Under the pieces are notes generated by a model that was given only the letters and a program-made list of their open reading frames with translations, made no database searches and had not been told where the DNA came from. The translations under genes were made by a program, and so were the position numbers. A stretch of DNA of 64,000 nt from an uncultured Bacilli bacterium (GTDB lineage Bacteria > Bacillota_I > Bacilli_A > RF39 > UBA660): positions 1-64,000 of the forward strand of contig CAKOHK010000002.1 of NCBI GenBank assembly GCA_934085595.1, given 5' to 3'. Shown here piece after piece: positions 1 to 8,692 of this stretch. Position 1 is the first letter of the stretch. Every line of letters starts with the position of its first letter.

Positions 1-15
1 ATAGAGGTACGTTGT

Positions 16-1938
16 ATGAAAAATAAGAAGTTGTTTTATGGATTGTTTTTAGCTGGTGTTTTTGTATTAACATCAGGGCTTTCTTATGCTTTTTTTAGTA
101 GTACTATACAGGGTAATGATAAAGCTGAAACTTTAAGCGTAAGTACTACTGAACTTAAGCTTAACTTTACGGATGGAAAATATGTAGAGTTAATTGAGGC
201 TATGCCTGGAAGTTCTGTTACTAAAACATTCAGCGTAGAAAACACAGGAGGAGATACTGGATATTATAAAATAAACTGGCAACAGTTTAATAACAATATA
301 GGTAGTGATGAATTACAGGTTGAGTTTACATGCAAGAGTTATAAAGGAAGTACTGAATCAGGAACTTGTTCAAGCCTTACAAGGGAGGCAGCATATAATA
401 GAGATTTAAAAAGTAATATAGAGATTGCTTCTGGAATTAGACATGAATATACTCTTAAACTTACTTTTATGGACACAAATCAAAATCAAAATGATAATCA
501 AGGTAAAAGTTTTAGTGGAGTGTTAAGAGTAGAAGGTGATGAAGCAGGATGGGAAAACAACTGCACAAATAATAATTCACTTAGATGTAAAATATTAAGT
601 GATAACACATTAACTAGTGATAATAGTATAGACTTTACTAAAATAAGTTCTCCAACAAATGGTCAAGGATTATATAGAGATGATAAATACGGTGATAGTG
701 AAAACTATTATTTTAGAGGAGGCTCTTTTTGTGCATATACAGACTATTTAAGCGAAAATACAACAGGTGCAAAGTGTACTGCAGCAGGAGGAACATGGGA
801 TGGAACAACATATAAATGTAACCTAGATTTAAGCAAAGATACATGTGAAGCTAAAGGATTTACATGGTATGAACTTAAAAACAATGTTAAGTTTGGTGAT
901 TACTACTGGAAAATAATAAGAATAGATGATAATGGTGATGTTAGACTTCTATATAATGGAAATGCAACTAATGCAAGAGGTACAAATGCTCGTGTAGGTA
1001 CTTCGCCATATAGATCAGGAAGAAATGGAGATAATACTTATGTAGGGTATATGCAAGCGAGTACACCAACTGAATATAAAGAAGGTATAAGCGGTAATAG
1101 AAGTGGATGGAGCGAAAGCAATTCTACTACTCTAAAAATGTCTAAAACATATACATTTAATAAAACAACTGGTGAGTTTACTTTAGGGACTACTGTAAAT
1201 GGTTCATACACAGATGCATTTAAAAATTATTATTTATGTGAAGGAGGAGGTAGTACAACATGTGCTTACTTATTCCAAATAGTAGCAACAGAAAAGACAA
1301 GTGAAAATGTTAATAAGATTAAAACTATGAAAGTAGTTAATTCATACTTTACAACAAGTAAAAAGCAAGCGGCAAGCAATGAAATAAATAGTGATATAAA
1401 AACATATAATGAGAATTGGTATACAAATACAAGTAATTTAAGTACACTAGCAAGCAAAATAAGTAGTAATGCTGGATATTGTAATGATAGAATGACAACA
1501 CAGGCTAAGGATGGAGGTATTGGATTTAAAGAAACAACGTATGATAGTGGCTATAGACTTCGTGACTTACATAAGCCATCATATAAATGTACTAATGAAT
1601 CTAATGATTTATTTACATTAAGTAGTAATACTTATGGAAATAAGAAACTTAGTGCTCCAATAGGGTTAGTAACAGCAGATGAACTAGCATATGCAGGAAG
1701 TCTATATTATAATTATAACTTTCAGGTATATACGCACTCAGGGTATTGGTACTGGACCCTAAGCCCCGCATTTTTTTCCGGTGGGCTGTCTCTTTCATCT
1801 CGTTTGCGTGTCAATGGCGCTTTCAGTGGCGATAATTCTTATAGCAATAGTGGTGTACGTTCTGTAATTTCCTTGAATAGTGCAGCTATAGTTAGTGGGG
1901 GAAGTGGAACACTTGCTGATCCATACATTATTGAATAA
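16..1938 (+). CDS. SipW/TasA-type secreted surface protein with variable C-terminal domain
   Basis: This 640-residue protein starts with a short basic segment, a hydrophobic stretch and GLSYAFFSS, the signal-peptide style of SipW-processed TasA/camelysin-like proteins. Residues about 30-175 form the TasA-like beta domain (ends of the type VxNTGxxxGYYKINW). Two Cys-rich segments follow, then a C-terminal domain with YWTLSP and GVRSVISL motifs ending GSGTLADPYIIE. That ending is shared in outline with the protein at 41438-42949 (WFWAVSP, GDGTAEKAYEIE). The last 50 codons before the terminus have different base composition (separate entry). The product is probably exported and surface-attached or fibrillar; its ligand is unknown. 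Only 15 bases upstream are visible, so its promoter cannot be judged. Family assignment is moderately sure; function is inference. Confidence 0.75.
   Translation: MKNKKLFYGLFLAGVFVLTSGLSYAFFSSTIQGNDKAETLSVSTTELKLNFTDGKYVELIEAMPGSSVTKTFSVENTGGDTGYYKINWQQFNNNIGSDELQVEFTCKSYKGSTESGTCSSLTREAAYNRDLKSNIEIASGIRHEYTLKLTFMDTNQNQNDNQGKSFSGVLRVEGDEAGWENNCTNNNSLRCKILSDNTLTSDNSIDFTKISSPTNGQGLYRDDKYGDSENYYFRGGSFCAYTDYLSENTTGAKCTAAGGTWDGTTYKCNLDLSKDTCEAKGFTWYELKNNVKFGDYYWKIIRIDDNGDVRLLYNGNATNARGTNARVGTSPYRSGRNGDNTYVGYMQASTPTEYKEGISGNRSGWSESNSTTLKMSKTYTFNKTTGEFTLGTTVNGSYTDAFKNYYLCEGGGSTTCAYLFQIVATEKTSENVNKIKTMKVVNSYFTTSKKQAASNEINSDIKTYNENWYTNTSNLSTLASKISSNAGYCNDRMTTQAKDGGIGFKETTYDSGYRLRDLHKPSYKCTNESNDLFTLSSNTYGNKKLSAPIGLVTADELAYAGSLYYNYNFQVYTHSGYWYWTLSPAFFSGGLSLSSRLRVNGAFSGDNSYSNSGVRSVISLNSAAIVSGGSGTLADPYIIE
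1741..1890 (+). other. GC-rich, A-poor variable-region-like cassette inside surface gene
   Basis: By hand count, bases 1751-1830 contain 43 G/C of 80 (54%) and only 9 A, while flanking parts of the same gene are about one third GC and rich in A. The segment encodes WTLSP, then a Ser/Gly/Phe/Leu-rich stretch, up to GVRSVISL. Codons such as CCC, CGT, CGC, GGC and TCC, rare elsewhere in the window, cluster here. The position at the C-terminus and the A depletion fit the variable region of a diversity-generating retroelement target; a recombined or imported cassette would look similar. No template repeat or reverse transcriptase is visible in the window. Confidence 0.55.
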
Positions 1939-1942
1939 ACTA

Positions 1943-1979
1943 AAAACAGATGTTTAATATTTATAGCATCTGTTTTATT
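1943..1979 (+). terminator. Rho-independent terminator of the first surface gene
   Basis: A perfect 10-bp stem (AAAACAGATG at 1943-1952 with CATCTGTTTT at 1967-1976) encloses a 14-nt loop and runs into a T-rich tail. It follows the stop codon by 4 bases. Confidence 0.75.
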
Positions 1980-2014
1980 ATTAATAAATATCATAAAGAG
2001 TTAACTAAAAAAGG

Positions 2015-2043
2015 TTGACATATCCTATCTTTTGTTGTATATT
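2015..2043 (+). promoter_or_regulatory. Sigma-A-type promoter of rpsP-khpA
   Basis: TTGACA at 2015-2020 and TATATT at 2038-2043 are separated by 17 nt. The rpsP ATG lies 26 nt downstream with a GGGAGGA ribosome-binding site in between. Confidence 0.8.
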
Positions 2044-2068
2044 ATATGAGCAAGGGAGGATAGTAACA

Positions 2069-2341
2069 ATGGCAGTTAAAATTAGATTAAGAAGAATGGG
2101 TGCTAAAAAAAGACCTTATTATCGTATCGTAGTATCTGATTCAAGAGCTAAAAGAGATGGTAATATTATAGAATCTATAGGAACTTATTCACCACTAGAA
2201 GAAACAAGATTCAATGTAAATACTGAAAAAGCAGTAGAGTGGTTAGGAAAAGGAGCTAAGCCTACAGATACAACTAGGAATATACTTAGCGAAGCTGGCG
2301 TTATGGAAGCATTCCATAATTCTAAAAAGAAAAATAAATAA
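2069..2341 (+). CDS. rpsP: Ribosomal protein bS16
   Basis: The 90-residue product begins MAVKIRLRRMGAKKRPYYRI and has the family motif RAKRDG and the IGTYSP segment, full length for bS16, a 30S assembly protein. A longer reading from the TTG inside the -35 box is excluded because the GGGAGGA site at 2054-2060 places the start at the ATG 2069. The stop codon overlaps the ATG of khpA by one base (TAATG), so the two are translationally coupled. In most Firmicutes rpsP-khpA continues into rimM-trmD; here rimM-trmD lie 56 kb away and gerAB converges instead. Confidence 0.97.
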   Translation: MAVKIRLRRMGAKKRPYYRIVVSDSRAKRDGNIIESIGTYSPLEETRFNVNTEKAVEWLGKGAKPTDTTRNILSEAGVMEAFHNSKKKNK

Positions 2342-2583
2342 TGAACCTAGTAGAGTTTGCAGAACTAATTGTTAAAAAATTAGTTAAAGAACCAGATATG
2401 GTTAAAGTAAAAGATTTTAAAACTGAAGAAGGTACAACTATAGAAATAATAGTGGCATCTTCTGATATGGGTAGAGTTATAGGTAAAAATGGTAAAATAG
2501 CCACATCTATAAAAACTCTAATTCAAGCAAAATCATTTGTTGATGGTACTGACAAAGTCAAAGTAAATATAGATTCATTTTAA
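2341..2583 (+). CDS. khpA: KH-domain RNA-binding protein KhpA
   Basis: This 80-residue single-KH protein carries the signature MGRVIGKNGKIA at about residues 41-52, the GxxG loop that binds RNA. The family (KhpA/YlqC) forms a heterodimer with KhpB and affects cell-wall synthesis and division through RNA binding in Gram-positives. It is coupled to rpsP by a one-base overlap and ends tail-to-tail with the gerAB-like gene, the two stop codons overlapping. Confidence 0.93.
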   Translation: MNLVEFAELIVKKLVKEPDMVKVKDFKTEEGTTIEIIVASSDMGRVIGKNGKIATSIKTLIQAKSFVDGTDKVKVNIDSF

Positions 2584-3668
2584 GATGTAGAATTATTTTT
2601 ACATCTTTTTTTTAATATTAAATTAGTAACTAAAAATATAACAAAAATAGCGGCACATAAAATATTAGGTATCATCGCATATTCTAAAGTTTCAACATAA
2701 TTATTTTTCATAAGTAAAAACTTAGGTACTAAAATATCTATTATTAAAAGTATAATTCCTATAACTTTCATATTATTAATTTTAAACGTATACTTAATAG
2801 AATTAATAATAGAATACAAATAAATACTAGCTGAATTAATAATATAAAGTACCCACAAAGAAACACTAATATTTTCAGTTGAACCTATATATGAAAATAA
2901 AGTAATTCTTTTAAGAACAGTATATAAAGGATAATCAAATAAAGAAGATAATTTATATCCAAATACTAAAGTAGCATTTATAAGTGCTAGTACTACAATT
3001 ATAAATGAAATAATAAAGTATATATAATAATATTTATTAAACTTTTCTTTATCTATTAAATCATCTTTTCTAATAGAATTAATATAAAAAGTAGGAATAG
3101 AAAAATATAAAGCAAACGTAATACTAGACATAATAAAATTATTTTTACCAGTAAAATATATAGGTAATATATTATCAAAATTAATATATTGAATAAGACT
3201 ACATGCATCAAATATAAATATACTAAGAGATAAAACTAATGATAATATAGAAACTCTTGTAATAGTTTCAAATCCTCTTTTAGATATATTATATATAGTA
3301 GCAAATAATAAAATTAATATAACTATTTTATAAGTTTTAGTTAAATACTGACTAGATAAAAAAGAAGTAAGTCTATAATTAACTATAATAAATAATGATA
3401 TTGTTAATAGAATAAAAAGTATATTTATAAGAGTACCAAACTTTTTATATGCTATAGTAAACTTTTCATTAATACTTTTATCACTACATTTATTAAAGAA
3501 AGATATATTTACTAAAGATAATATTATACTTAAAATAAATCCGCATATAACACTATATATTAAAGAGTTTTTAGCGGTATTAAATAAATAAGAACTAATT
3601 ATTCCAAAGGAACTAGCTCCTGATAAATGAACTATTAATGTACCATAAGATTTACTATTAACTTTCAT
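2580..3668 (-). CDS. GerAB-family spore germination permease
   Basis: This 362-residue, strongly hydrophobic protein has about ten predicted membrane segments and the layout of the GerAB/YndE/GrkB transporter family (APC fold), the germinant-sensing subunit of GerA-type nutrient receptors in the spore inner membrane. It begins with NSKSYGTLIVHLSGASSFGI and has the usual family length. Its start overlaps the 3' end of the gerAC-like gene by 11 bases, and the three genes form an overlapping operon in the order AA-AC-AB (the common order is AA-AB-AC). It shares its last bases with khpA. The germinant cannot be predicted from sequence. Confidence 0.85.
   Translation of the reverse strand: MKVNSKSYGTLIVHLSGASSFGIISSYLFNTAKNSLIYSVICGFILSIILSLVNISFFNKCSDKSINEKFTIAYKKFGTLINILFILLTISLFIIVNYRLTSFLSSQYLTKTYKIVILILLFATIYNISKRGFETITRVSILSLVLSLSIFIFDACSLIQYINFDNILPIYFTGKNNFIMSSITFALYFSIPTFYINSIRKDDLIDKEKFNKYYYIYFIISFIIVVLALINATLVFGYKLSSLFDYPLYTVLKRITLFSYIGSTENISVSLWVLYIINSASIYLYSIINSIKYTFKINNMKVIGIILLIIDILVPKFLLMKNNYVETLEYAMIPNILCAAIFVIFLVTNLILKKRCKNNSTS
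2582..2613 (+). terminator. Terminator of rpsP-khpA, inside the 3' end of gerAB
   Basis: Stem AAGATGTA (2582-2589) with TACATCTT (2600-2607), followed by at least six T. It begins at the khpA stop codon and lies within the last codons of the convergent gerAB-like gene. Confidence 0.8.
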
Positions 3669-4740
3669 GATTTAATTCTCCTAACTTTTTCCTACTTTCA
3701 CCAAAAGATCCTATAGAAGAGTTTACATTAATAACTATTTTAGTTTTATTAATATCAAAATCTTTAAACTCTTTATAATTATGTTTATACATATAATCTC
3801 TTATCCCTAAGAAATCTACATTATTATTAATATTTAATTTAACTAAATCATTTATTTGATTATAAATATATTCTTTACTTATATTATTTAGTTTTTCTAT
3901 ACCACTAGTTTCACTCGCATCATATTTACATGTATAACTATATATTTTTCCACTACTATTAACATTTATATAAAATGTATCTTTTTCATAATTAAACTTA
4001 GTATTAACATCATTTATATCAATAGCAAAATATTCTTCATCACATGGTATTGTAAGTACGGTACCTCTAGCATTATTAGTTAATATATTATAAAAAATAG
4101 ATTCATCCTCACTAAGTTTAATAGTATTTTTATCTTTATCAAATATCACTAAATCTTCAAGATATAATGATTTCTCCCCATTATTTTCTTTTATAGTAAT
4201 TACTGGATATGCAGCATCTATATTATCATTTACTATTGTTTTTACTAAATTAACAAAATCAAGAGGTGTACTAGAAGAAAATATTTTATTATTAAACTTC
4301 ATCATCTTATCAGCATATAAAGAAGAACCATATTTATCATCATAAATACTTAAAATATCATTAATTTTATCACTATCAGCAAGATATACATAAAAGTTCA
4401 TTTTAGACTGACTACTTCTTAAAAAATAATCATAATAACTTATATCATTATCTATAATATTTTTAGTTATAATAAGTGTTTTTAAATCAGGTAAAAATAT
4501 TTCTTTATTACATAACTTAGATATTTCAGCAATAGCTTCTTCTATACTTTTACTCTTACTATTATAAACAACAACATCACTATCTTTTTCATTTATAACA
4601 AGTTGTGCTGTTACATCATATAATTCATCTTTATAATCTATCGCAATACCTGTTAATATAGCTAAATCATTAATCTCTATATAATCACTACAACCACATA
4701 ACATAAAACTACATATTATAATTAATATTATCTTTTTCAT
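3658..4740 (-). CDS. Ger(x)C-family spore germination lipoprotein
   Basis: The 360-residue product begins MKKIILIIICSFMLCGCSDY, a lipoprotein signal with lipobox LCGC, followed by EINDLAILTGIAIDY, the hallmark opening of Ger(x)C proteins. These are the lipid-anchored C subunit of GerA-type receptors, on the outer face of the spore inner membrane. Length matches the family (about 360-400). It overlaps gerAA by 4 bases and gerAB by 11, so the three are coupled. Assignment rests on the N-terminal motif and on neighbours. Confidence 0.88.
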   Translation of the reverse strand: MKKIILIIICSFMLCGCSDYIEINDLAILTGIAIDYKDELYDVTAQLVINEKDSDVVVYNSKSKSIEEAIAEISKLCNKEIFLPDLKTLIITKNIIDNDISYYDYFLRSSQSKMNFYVYLADSDKINDILSIYDDKYGSSLYADKMMKFNNKIFSSSTPLDFVNLVKTIVNDNIDAAYPVITIKENNGEKSLYLEDLVIFDKDKNTIKLSEDESIFYNILTNNARGTVLTIPCDEEYFAIDINDVNTKFNYEKDTFYINVNSSGKIYSYTCKYDASETSGIEKLNNISKEYIYNQINDLVKLNINNNVDFLGIRDYMYKHNYKEFKDFDINKTKIVINVNSSIGSFGESRKKLGELNHES

Positions 4741-6119
4741 ACATCCCCCTTATTAGTATTTTGAACAAGTAAACCTTTCTTTAACATTTCTTTATTATTT
4801 TTAATTCCAAGTATACTTTTAATAGGAAGTAAAAATGGTTTACCAAAACATTTAATATTACATAAATTAGTAACAACTATTATAAAACCTAAAAGTACTC
4901 CAATTAGTCCAAAGAAAGAAGCAAGTAACATAAAAGAGTATCTATATATTCTTATAAAAGATTGAAAATCATAATATACAAAAATAATAGAACTAATAGC
5001 AGTTATAGCAACAACTATTACCATAATAGGAGATACTATTCCTGCATTAACAGCAGCTTCACCTAATACTAAAGCACCAAGTATTGAAAGAGATGCACCT
5101 CTAAGTGATGGGGTTAAAGCATCTGCTTCATATAAAAGTTCAAATGTAAACATAAGAGCAAATGCTTCGATAATTGCAGGGAATGGAACACTAGCTCTTT
5201 GCATAGCAAAATTAATAAGTAAACTAGTAGGAAGTATTTGCTGGTCATAAGTAATTAAAGCAAGATAAATAGCTGGAGCAAAAAGAGTAGTAAACATAGC
5301 TAAAACTCTTATAATTTTAACAAAAACAGAAAATAAATGCTTCTGATAATTATCTTCATCATAATAAAAATAATCAATAAAAAATGTAGGAATTATTAAA
5401 ACATTATTAGAGTTTTCAGAAACAACACATATCTTTCCCTCTGTTAAAGCTTTAGCTATAGTATCAGGTTTCTCACTAGATTTAATAGTGGGAAAAGTAG
5501 TATTATTTTCTTTCTTAACTAAATCTTTAATATAATATACATCAAGTATTTTATCACTCTTAATATTACTTATCTTATTAGTTACTTCACTTAATAAACT
5601 CTTATCCACTATATCATCCATATATAAAATAGCGACTTTAGTTTTAGTTCTATTTCCTAAAGAAATCTCTTTCATCTTAAGTCTTTCATCTTTAATTCTT
5701 TTCCTTATAAGTCCTATATTAGTATTATAGTTTTCATTAAAAGCATCTTTAGGCCCTTTAACAGTGGGCTCACTACTAGGCTCATTAACACCTCTATCAA
5801 GACTAGCTTTAGTTTCAAAAGCAATAAGTTTATCTTTATAAAGAAGTATAGTAAATCCATCAAATAAATACTGCATTACATCTTCTTCTTTAATATTAAT
5901 AAAACTAATTGATGGAATATTATTACGTAAATCACTATAAATATTAATAAAACTCTTAAATATACTTCTATTTGCTAAATAATTTAAAACATAATCATTA
6001 CTAAGCATACTACTAGAAACAGTCTGTATATTAAATACATATATTTTATGCTTAATTTCTTTTATTTGTAAATCAGGCATATCATTTTTCAAATTATATA
6101 ATTTATCTATTAGTTTCAT
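4737..6119 (-). CDS. GerAA-family spore germination protein
   Basis: This 460-residue protein has a soluble N-terminal half (about 1-270) and a C-terminal half with five or so membrane segments. Family motifs include YMDDIVDKSL, PTSLLINFAMQRASVPFP and the segment LRGASLSILGALVLGEAAV, typical of GerAA/SpoVAF proteins, which form the oligomeric channel of the germinant receptor. It leads the AA-AC-AB operon. No clear Shine-Dalgarno site or sigma-G promoter could be recognised upstream, and the divergent pyrophosphatase gene starts 85 bp away. Together with cotE and spoVS it indicates an endospore former. Confidence 0.92.
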   Translation of the reverse strand: MKLIDKLYNLKNDMPDLQIKEIKHKIYVFNIQTVSSSMLSNDYVLNYLANRSIFKSFINIYSDLRNNIPSISFINIKEEDVMQYLFDGFTILLYKDKLIAFETKASLDRGVNEPSSEPTVKGPKDAFNENYNTNIGLIRKRIKDERLKMKEISLGNRTKTKVAILYMDDIVDKSLLSEVTNKISNIKSDKILDVYYIKDLVKKENNTTFPTIKSSEKPDTIAKALTEGKICVVSENSNNVLIIPTFFIDYFYYDEDNYQKHLFSVFVKIIRVLAMFTTLFAPAIYLALITYDQQILPTSLLINFAMQRASVPFPAIIEAFALMFTFELLYEADALTPSLRGASLSILGALVLGEAAVNAGIVSPIMVIVVAITAISSIIFVYYDFQSFIRIYRYSFMLLASFFGLIGVLLGFIIVVTNLCNIKCFGKPFLLPIKSILGIKNNKEMLKKGLLVQNTNKGDV

Positions 6120-6204
6120 AATAATAGTGTGTACAAAATATTAAAAAAAATAATATATACTTCAAAAATTATATAAATTGTGATAAACTAATCGTGGTGA
6201 TAAT

Positions 6205-7815
6205 ATGAAAACAACATATATTTTTGGACATAAGAATCCTGATACTGACTCAGTATGTTCTAGTATTGCTTTATCTTATTTAAAAAATAAATTAGGTTAT
6301 AATACTACCCCTAAAGTAATAGGGCCTATTAATAGAGAAACTAGATTTGTACTAGATACTTTTAAAGTAGATACACCATCTTATATAAATGATGTTAAAG
6401 TACAAATAAAAGATATTAATTACGTTAAAAAAGCATATATAAATGAAAATGAAAGTATAGATAATGCTTTTAATTTCATGAAAATACATGATTTAACAGC
6501 TATACCTCTAGTAAATAATAAAAATGTATTAATAGGTTATGTAACACTAAAAGATATGGCAAAATATTTAATTAATAATGAAAGAACATATATAGACACT
6601 AATATAAGTTTATTACTTGAAACATTAGATGCAAAACCAGTTAACATAGATAAAGAATTATTTAATGGAACTATAAAAACTATCACATTTAGTAATGCGA
6701 GTTTTATAAAAGAAGTAGCACTTGATGAAAATAGTATTTTAATAGTAGGTGATAGATACAAAGTAATAGAACACGCTATAAAACAAAGAGTAAAACTTAT
6801 AATATTAGCAAAAAATAGAACTATACCTAAAAAGCTATTATCAAGAGCAAAAAGATATAATATAAATATAATTAGTAGTTCATATGAAAGTTATCAAATA
6901 TGTAATAAAATATCTCTTTGTAATTATATTAAAACTATTAATTCAACACCAGAACCATTAAGTGTAAATATAGATAGTTATTATACAGATTTTATTTCAT
7001 TATCTAAAAAACATAATTATACAAACTATCCAATTGTAAAAAAGAATAATGAATGTGTAGGATTACTTAGAATTATTGATACTCATAAGTTTGAAAGAAA
7101 GAATGTTATTTTAGTTGATCATAATAACTATGCACAATCTGTAGATGGATTAGAAGAAGCAAACATAGTTGAAATTATAGACCATCATAATCTAGGAAGT
7201 ATAGGCACATCTATGCCAATATCATTTATATCAAAACCACTAGGTTGTACGGCAACTATAATATATGGTGAATATAAGAAGGAAAGAGTTGATATTCCTA
7301 AAGATATCGCAGGTTTATTATTAAGTGCTATATTATCTGACACACTATTATTTACATCTCCTACGGTAACATACTTAGATAAAGAAGCAGCAGAAGATCT
7401 TGCAAAAATTGCAAAAGTTGATATCAAAACATACGGAATGAATATGTTAAAGGCAGCTTCATCAATAGATGGACTATCAGTAACAGAATTAATTAATCAA
7501 GACTTTAAATCTTATAGTATAAATGATAAGACTTATGGTATCGCAGTTATAACAACAATGGATTATGATAAGATAGAAGCAAATATTGATGAATATATAG
7601 ATAAATTAAATGAAATGGCATTAAATACTTACGAAGCAGTATTAATATTCATAACAGACATAGTAAGAAAAGGAAGTTATGTACTTTATAATACAGAAGC
7701 AGAAAGTTTAATATCTTCTTCATTCAATATAAATGCAAGTGAAGGAATATTTATAAAAGGATTAATGTCAAGAAAGAAACAAATATTACCAGCAATAATG
7801 GGACAATTAGAATAG
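6205..7815 (+). CDS. Family II inorganic pyrophosphatase with regulatory CBS domains
   Basis: The 536-residue protein opens with GHKNPDTDSVCSSIA (residues 8-22), the metal-binding DHH-superfamily start of Mn-dependent pyrophosphatases, and has the DHHNLG motif at about 325. Two CBS halves (about 70-120 and 250-295) flank a DRTGG-like segment inserted in the DHH domain. This is the architecture of nucleotide-regulated CBS-PPases, which hydrolyse pyrophosphate to phosphate and respond to adenine nucleotides. The C-terminal DHHA2 domain ends GLMSRKKQILPAIMGQL. The start is supported by a GGTGATA site 6 bases upstream. A small gene follows 12 bases later, probably co-transcribed. Confidence 0.93.
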   Translation: MKTTYIFGHKNPDTDSVCSSIALSYLKNKLGYNTTPKVIGPINRETRFVLDTFKVDTPSYINDVKVQIKDINYVKKAYINENESIDNAFNFMKIHDLTAIPLVNNKNVLIGYVTLKDMAKYLINNERTYIDTNISLLLETLDAKPVNIDKELFNGTIKTITFSNASFIKEVALDENSILIVGDRYKVIEHAIKQRVKLIILAKNRTIPKKLLSRAKRYNINIISSSYESYQICNKISLCNYIKTINSTPEPLSVNIDSYYTDFISLSKKHNYTNYPIVKKNNECVGLLRIIDTHKFERKNVILVDHNNYAQSVDGLEEANIVEIIDHHNLGSIGTSMPISFISKPLGCTATIIYGEYKKERVDIPKDIAGLLLSAILSDTLLFTSPTVTYLDKEAAEDLAKIAKVDIKTYGMNMLKAASSIDGLSVTELINQDFKSYSINDKTYGIAVITTMDYDKIEANIDEYIDKLNEMALNTYEAVLIFITDIVRKGSYVLYNTEAESLISSSFNINASEGIFIKGLMSRKKQILPAIMGQLE

Positions 7816-7827
7816 GAGTATATAATT

Positions 7828-8013
7828 ATGGATTTTGAAACATTTATGCTTTCTCTAGTACCTAACTATAAAGATAAAATAGATGGAGAAGAATTAGAAA
7901 TATTAAGAGAAAAATATAATGAAATGTTATCTTTTAGAGATATTACTGAAAAAGAATTAAAAGAAGAAAAATTAAGAAATATAATAGACTCTTTAAGAAA
8001 AAATGAAAATTAG
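7828..8013 (+). CDS. Small hypothetical protein, charged helical
   Basis: This 61-residue acidic and lysine-rich protein has no recognised domain and looks like two helices. It follows the pyrophosphatase by 12 bases with GGAG upstream of its ATG, and its own stop is followed directly by a terminator, so it is the last gene of that transcript. Function unknown. Confidence 0.6.
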   Translation: MDFETFMLSLVPNYKDKIDGEELEILREKYNEMLSFRDITEKELKEEKLRNIIDSLRKNEN

Positions 8014-8032
8014 GCTAAATAAGCCTTTTTTT
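8012..8032 (+). terminator. Terminator of the pyrophosphatase transcript
   Basis: Stem AGGCT (8012-8016)/AGCCT (8022-8026), 5-nt loop, then a run of T to 8032. Confidence 0.85.
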
Positions 8033-8077
8033 GTGTCTATTTTTGGGCTAAAGCATATTCTATATTAGGAGGTAATC

Positions 8078-8617
8078 ATGTTTAATAATTATAAAGAGAT
8101 AGTAACTAAAACAATAATAGGGAAAGGAAAAAAGATATTTAAAGATGATTATGAAATAAAAACAGATAAAGATGTAGATACAGTACTTGGTTGCTGGGTA
8201 ATAAATCATGATATCAAAGGAAGAAAAGATGGAGATAAAATTAAAATATATGGTAGTTATGATATAAACATATGGTATAGTTATGATGGAAATACTAAAA
8301 CAGATGTAATAAGTAAAAAAATAAACTATCAAGAATCAGTAAGAGTAAAAATAAAAGAAAATGGAGATTTAAATGATAACTCAGAAATAATAATTAGAAG
8401 TCTTAAAAACCCATCATGTACAGATGTAAGCAATGATTCAAATACAATAAAATACACTATCTCAAAAGAACTTGGAATAGAAATAGTCGGAGATGCCAAA
8501 ATAAAAATAGCAGTTCAAAATAATGAAGATGATTACGATATAATAGAAGATGACATAGATACCGATAAAGAGATAGATGAGAATGTTAATGAAAATTATT
8601 TAGAAGATAAGAAATAG
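8078..8617 (+). CDS. cotE: Spore outer coat morphogenetic protein CotE
   Basis: The 179-residue product matches CotE across its length: an opening YKEIVTKTIIGKGKKIF, the ILGxWIINH-like VLGCWVINHDIKG, and SYDINIWYSYDGNTKTDV, nearly identical in pattern to the Bacillus protein, followed by an acidic C-terminus (DDYDIIEDDIDTDKEIDENV). In Bacillus CotE assembles on the forespore and recruits outer coat proteins. AGGAGGT sits 7 bases before the ATG. The gene stands alone between two terminators. With the GerA operon and SpoVS this is strong evidence for a Bacillus-like coat. Confidence 0.9.
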   Translation: MFNNYKEIVTKTIIGKGKKIFKDDYEIKTDKDVDTVLGCWVINHDIKGRKDGDKIKIYGSYDINIWYSYDGNTKTDVISKKINYQESVRVKIKENGDLNDNSEIIIRSLKNPSCTDVSNDSNTIKYTISKELGIEIVGDAKIKIAVQNNEDDYDIIEDDIDTDKEIDENVNENYLEDKK

Positions 8618-8637
8618 AAAATATTTCTTTTTATTTT
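8610..8637 (+). terminator. Terminator of cotE
   Basis: Stem AGAAATA (8610-8616)/TATTTCT (8622-8628) overlapping the stop codon, followed by a T-rich tail. Confidence 0.75.
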
Positions 8638-8692
8638 GGTTGAAACTATTATAATAAAATATTATAATTAATAAGAAAAAGAGGAGACATGT

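Noticed and set aside
6120..6204. Sigma-G promoter for the ger operon
   Set aside because: No sequence close to the known -35/-10 could be found on the minus strand; only AT-rich sequence.
8054..8061. Sigma-E-like -10 (CATATTCT) before cotE
   Set aside because: It would place the transcript start inside the ribosome-binding site, and no convincing -35 is seen.
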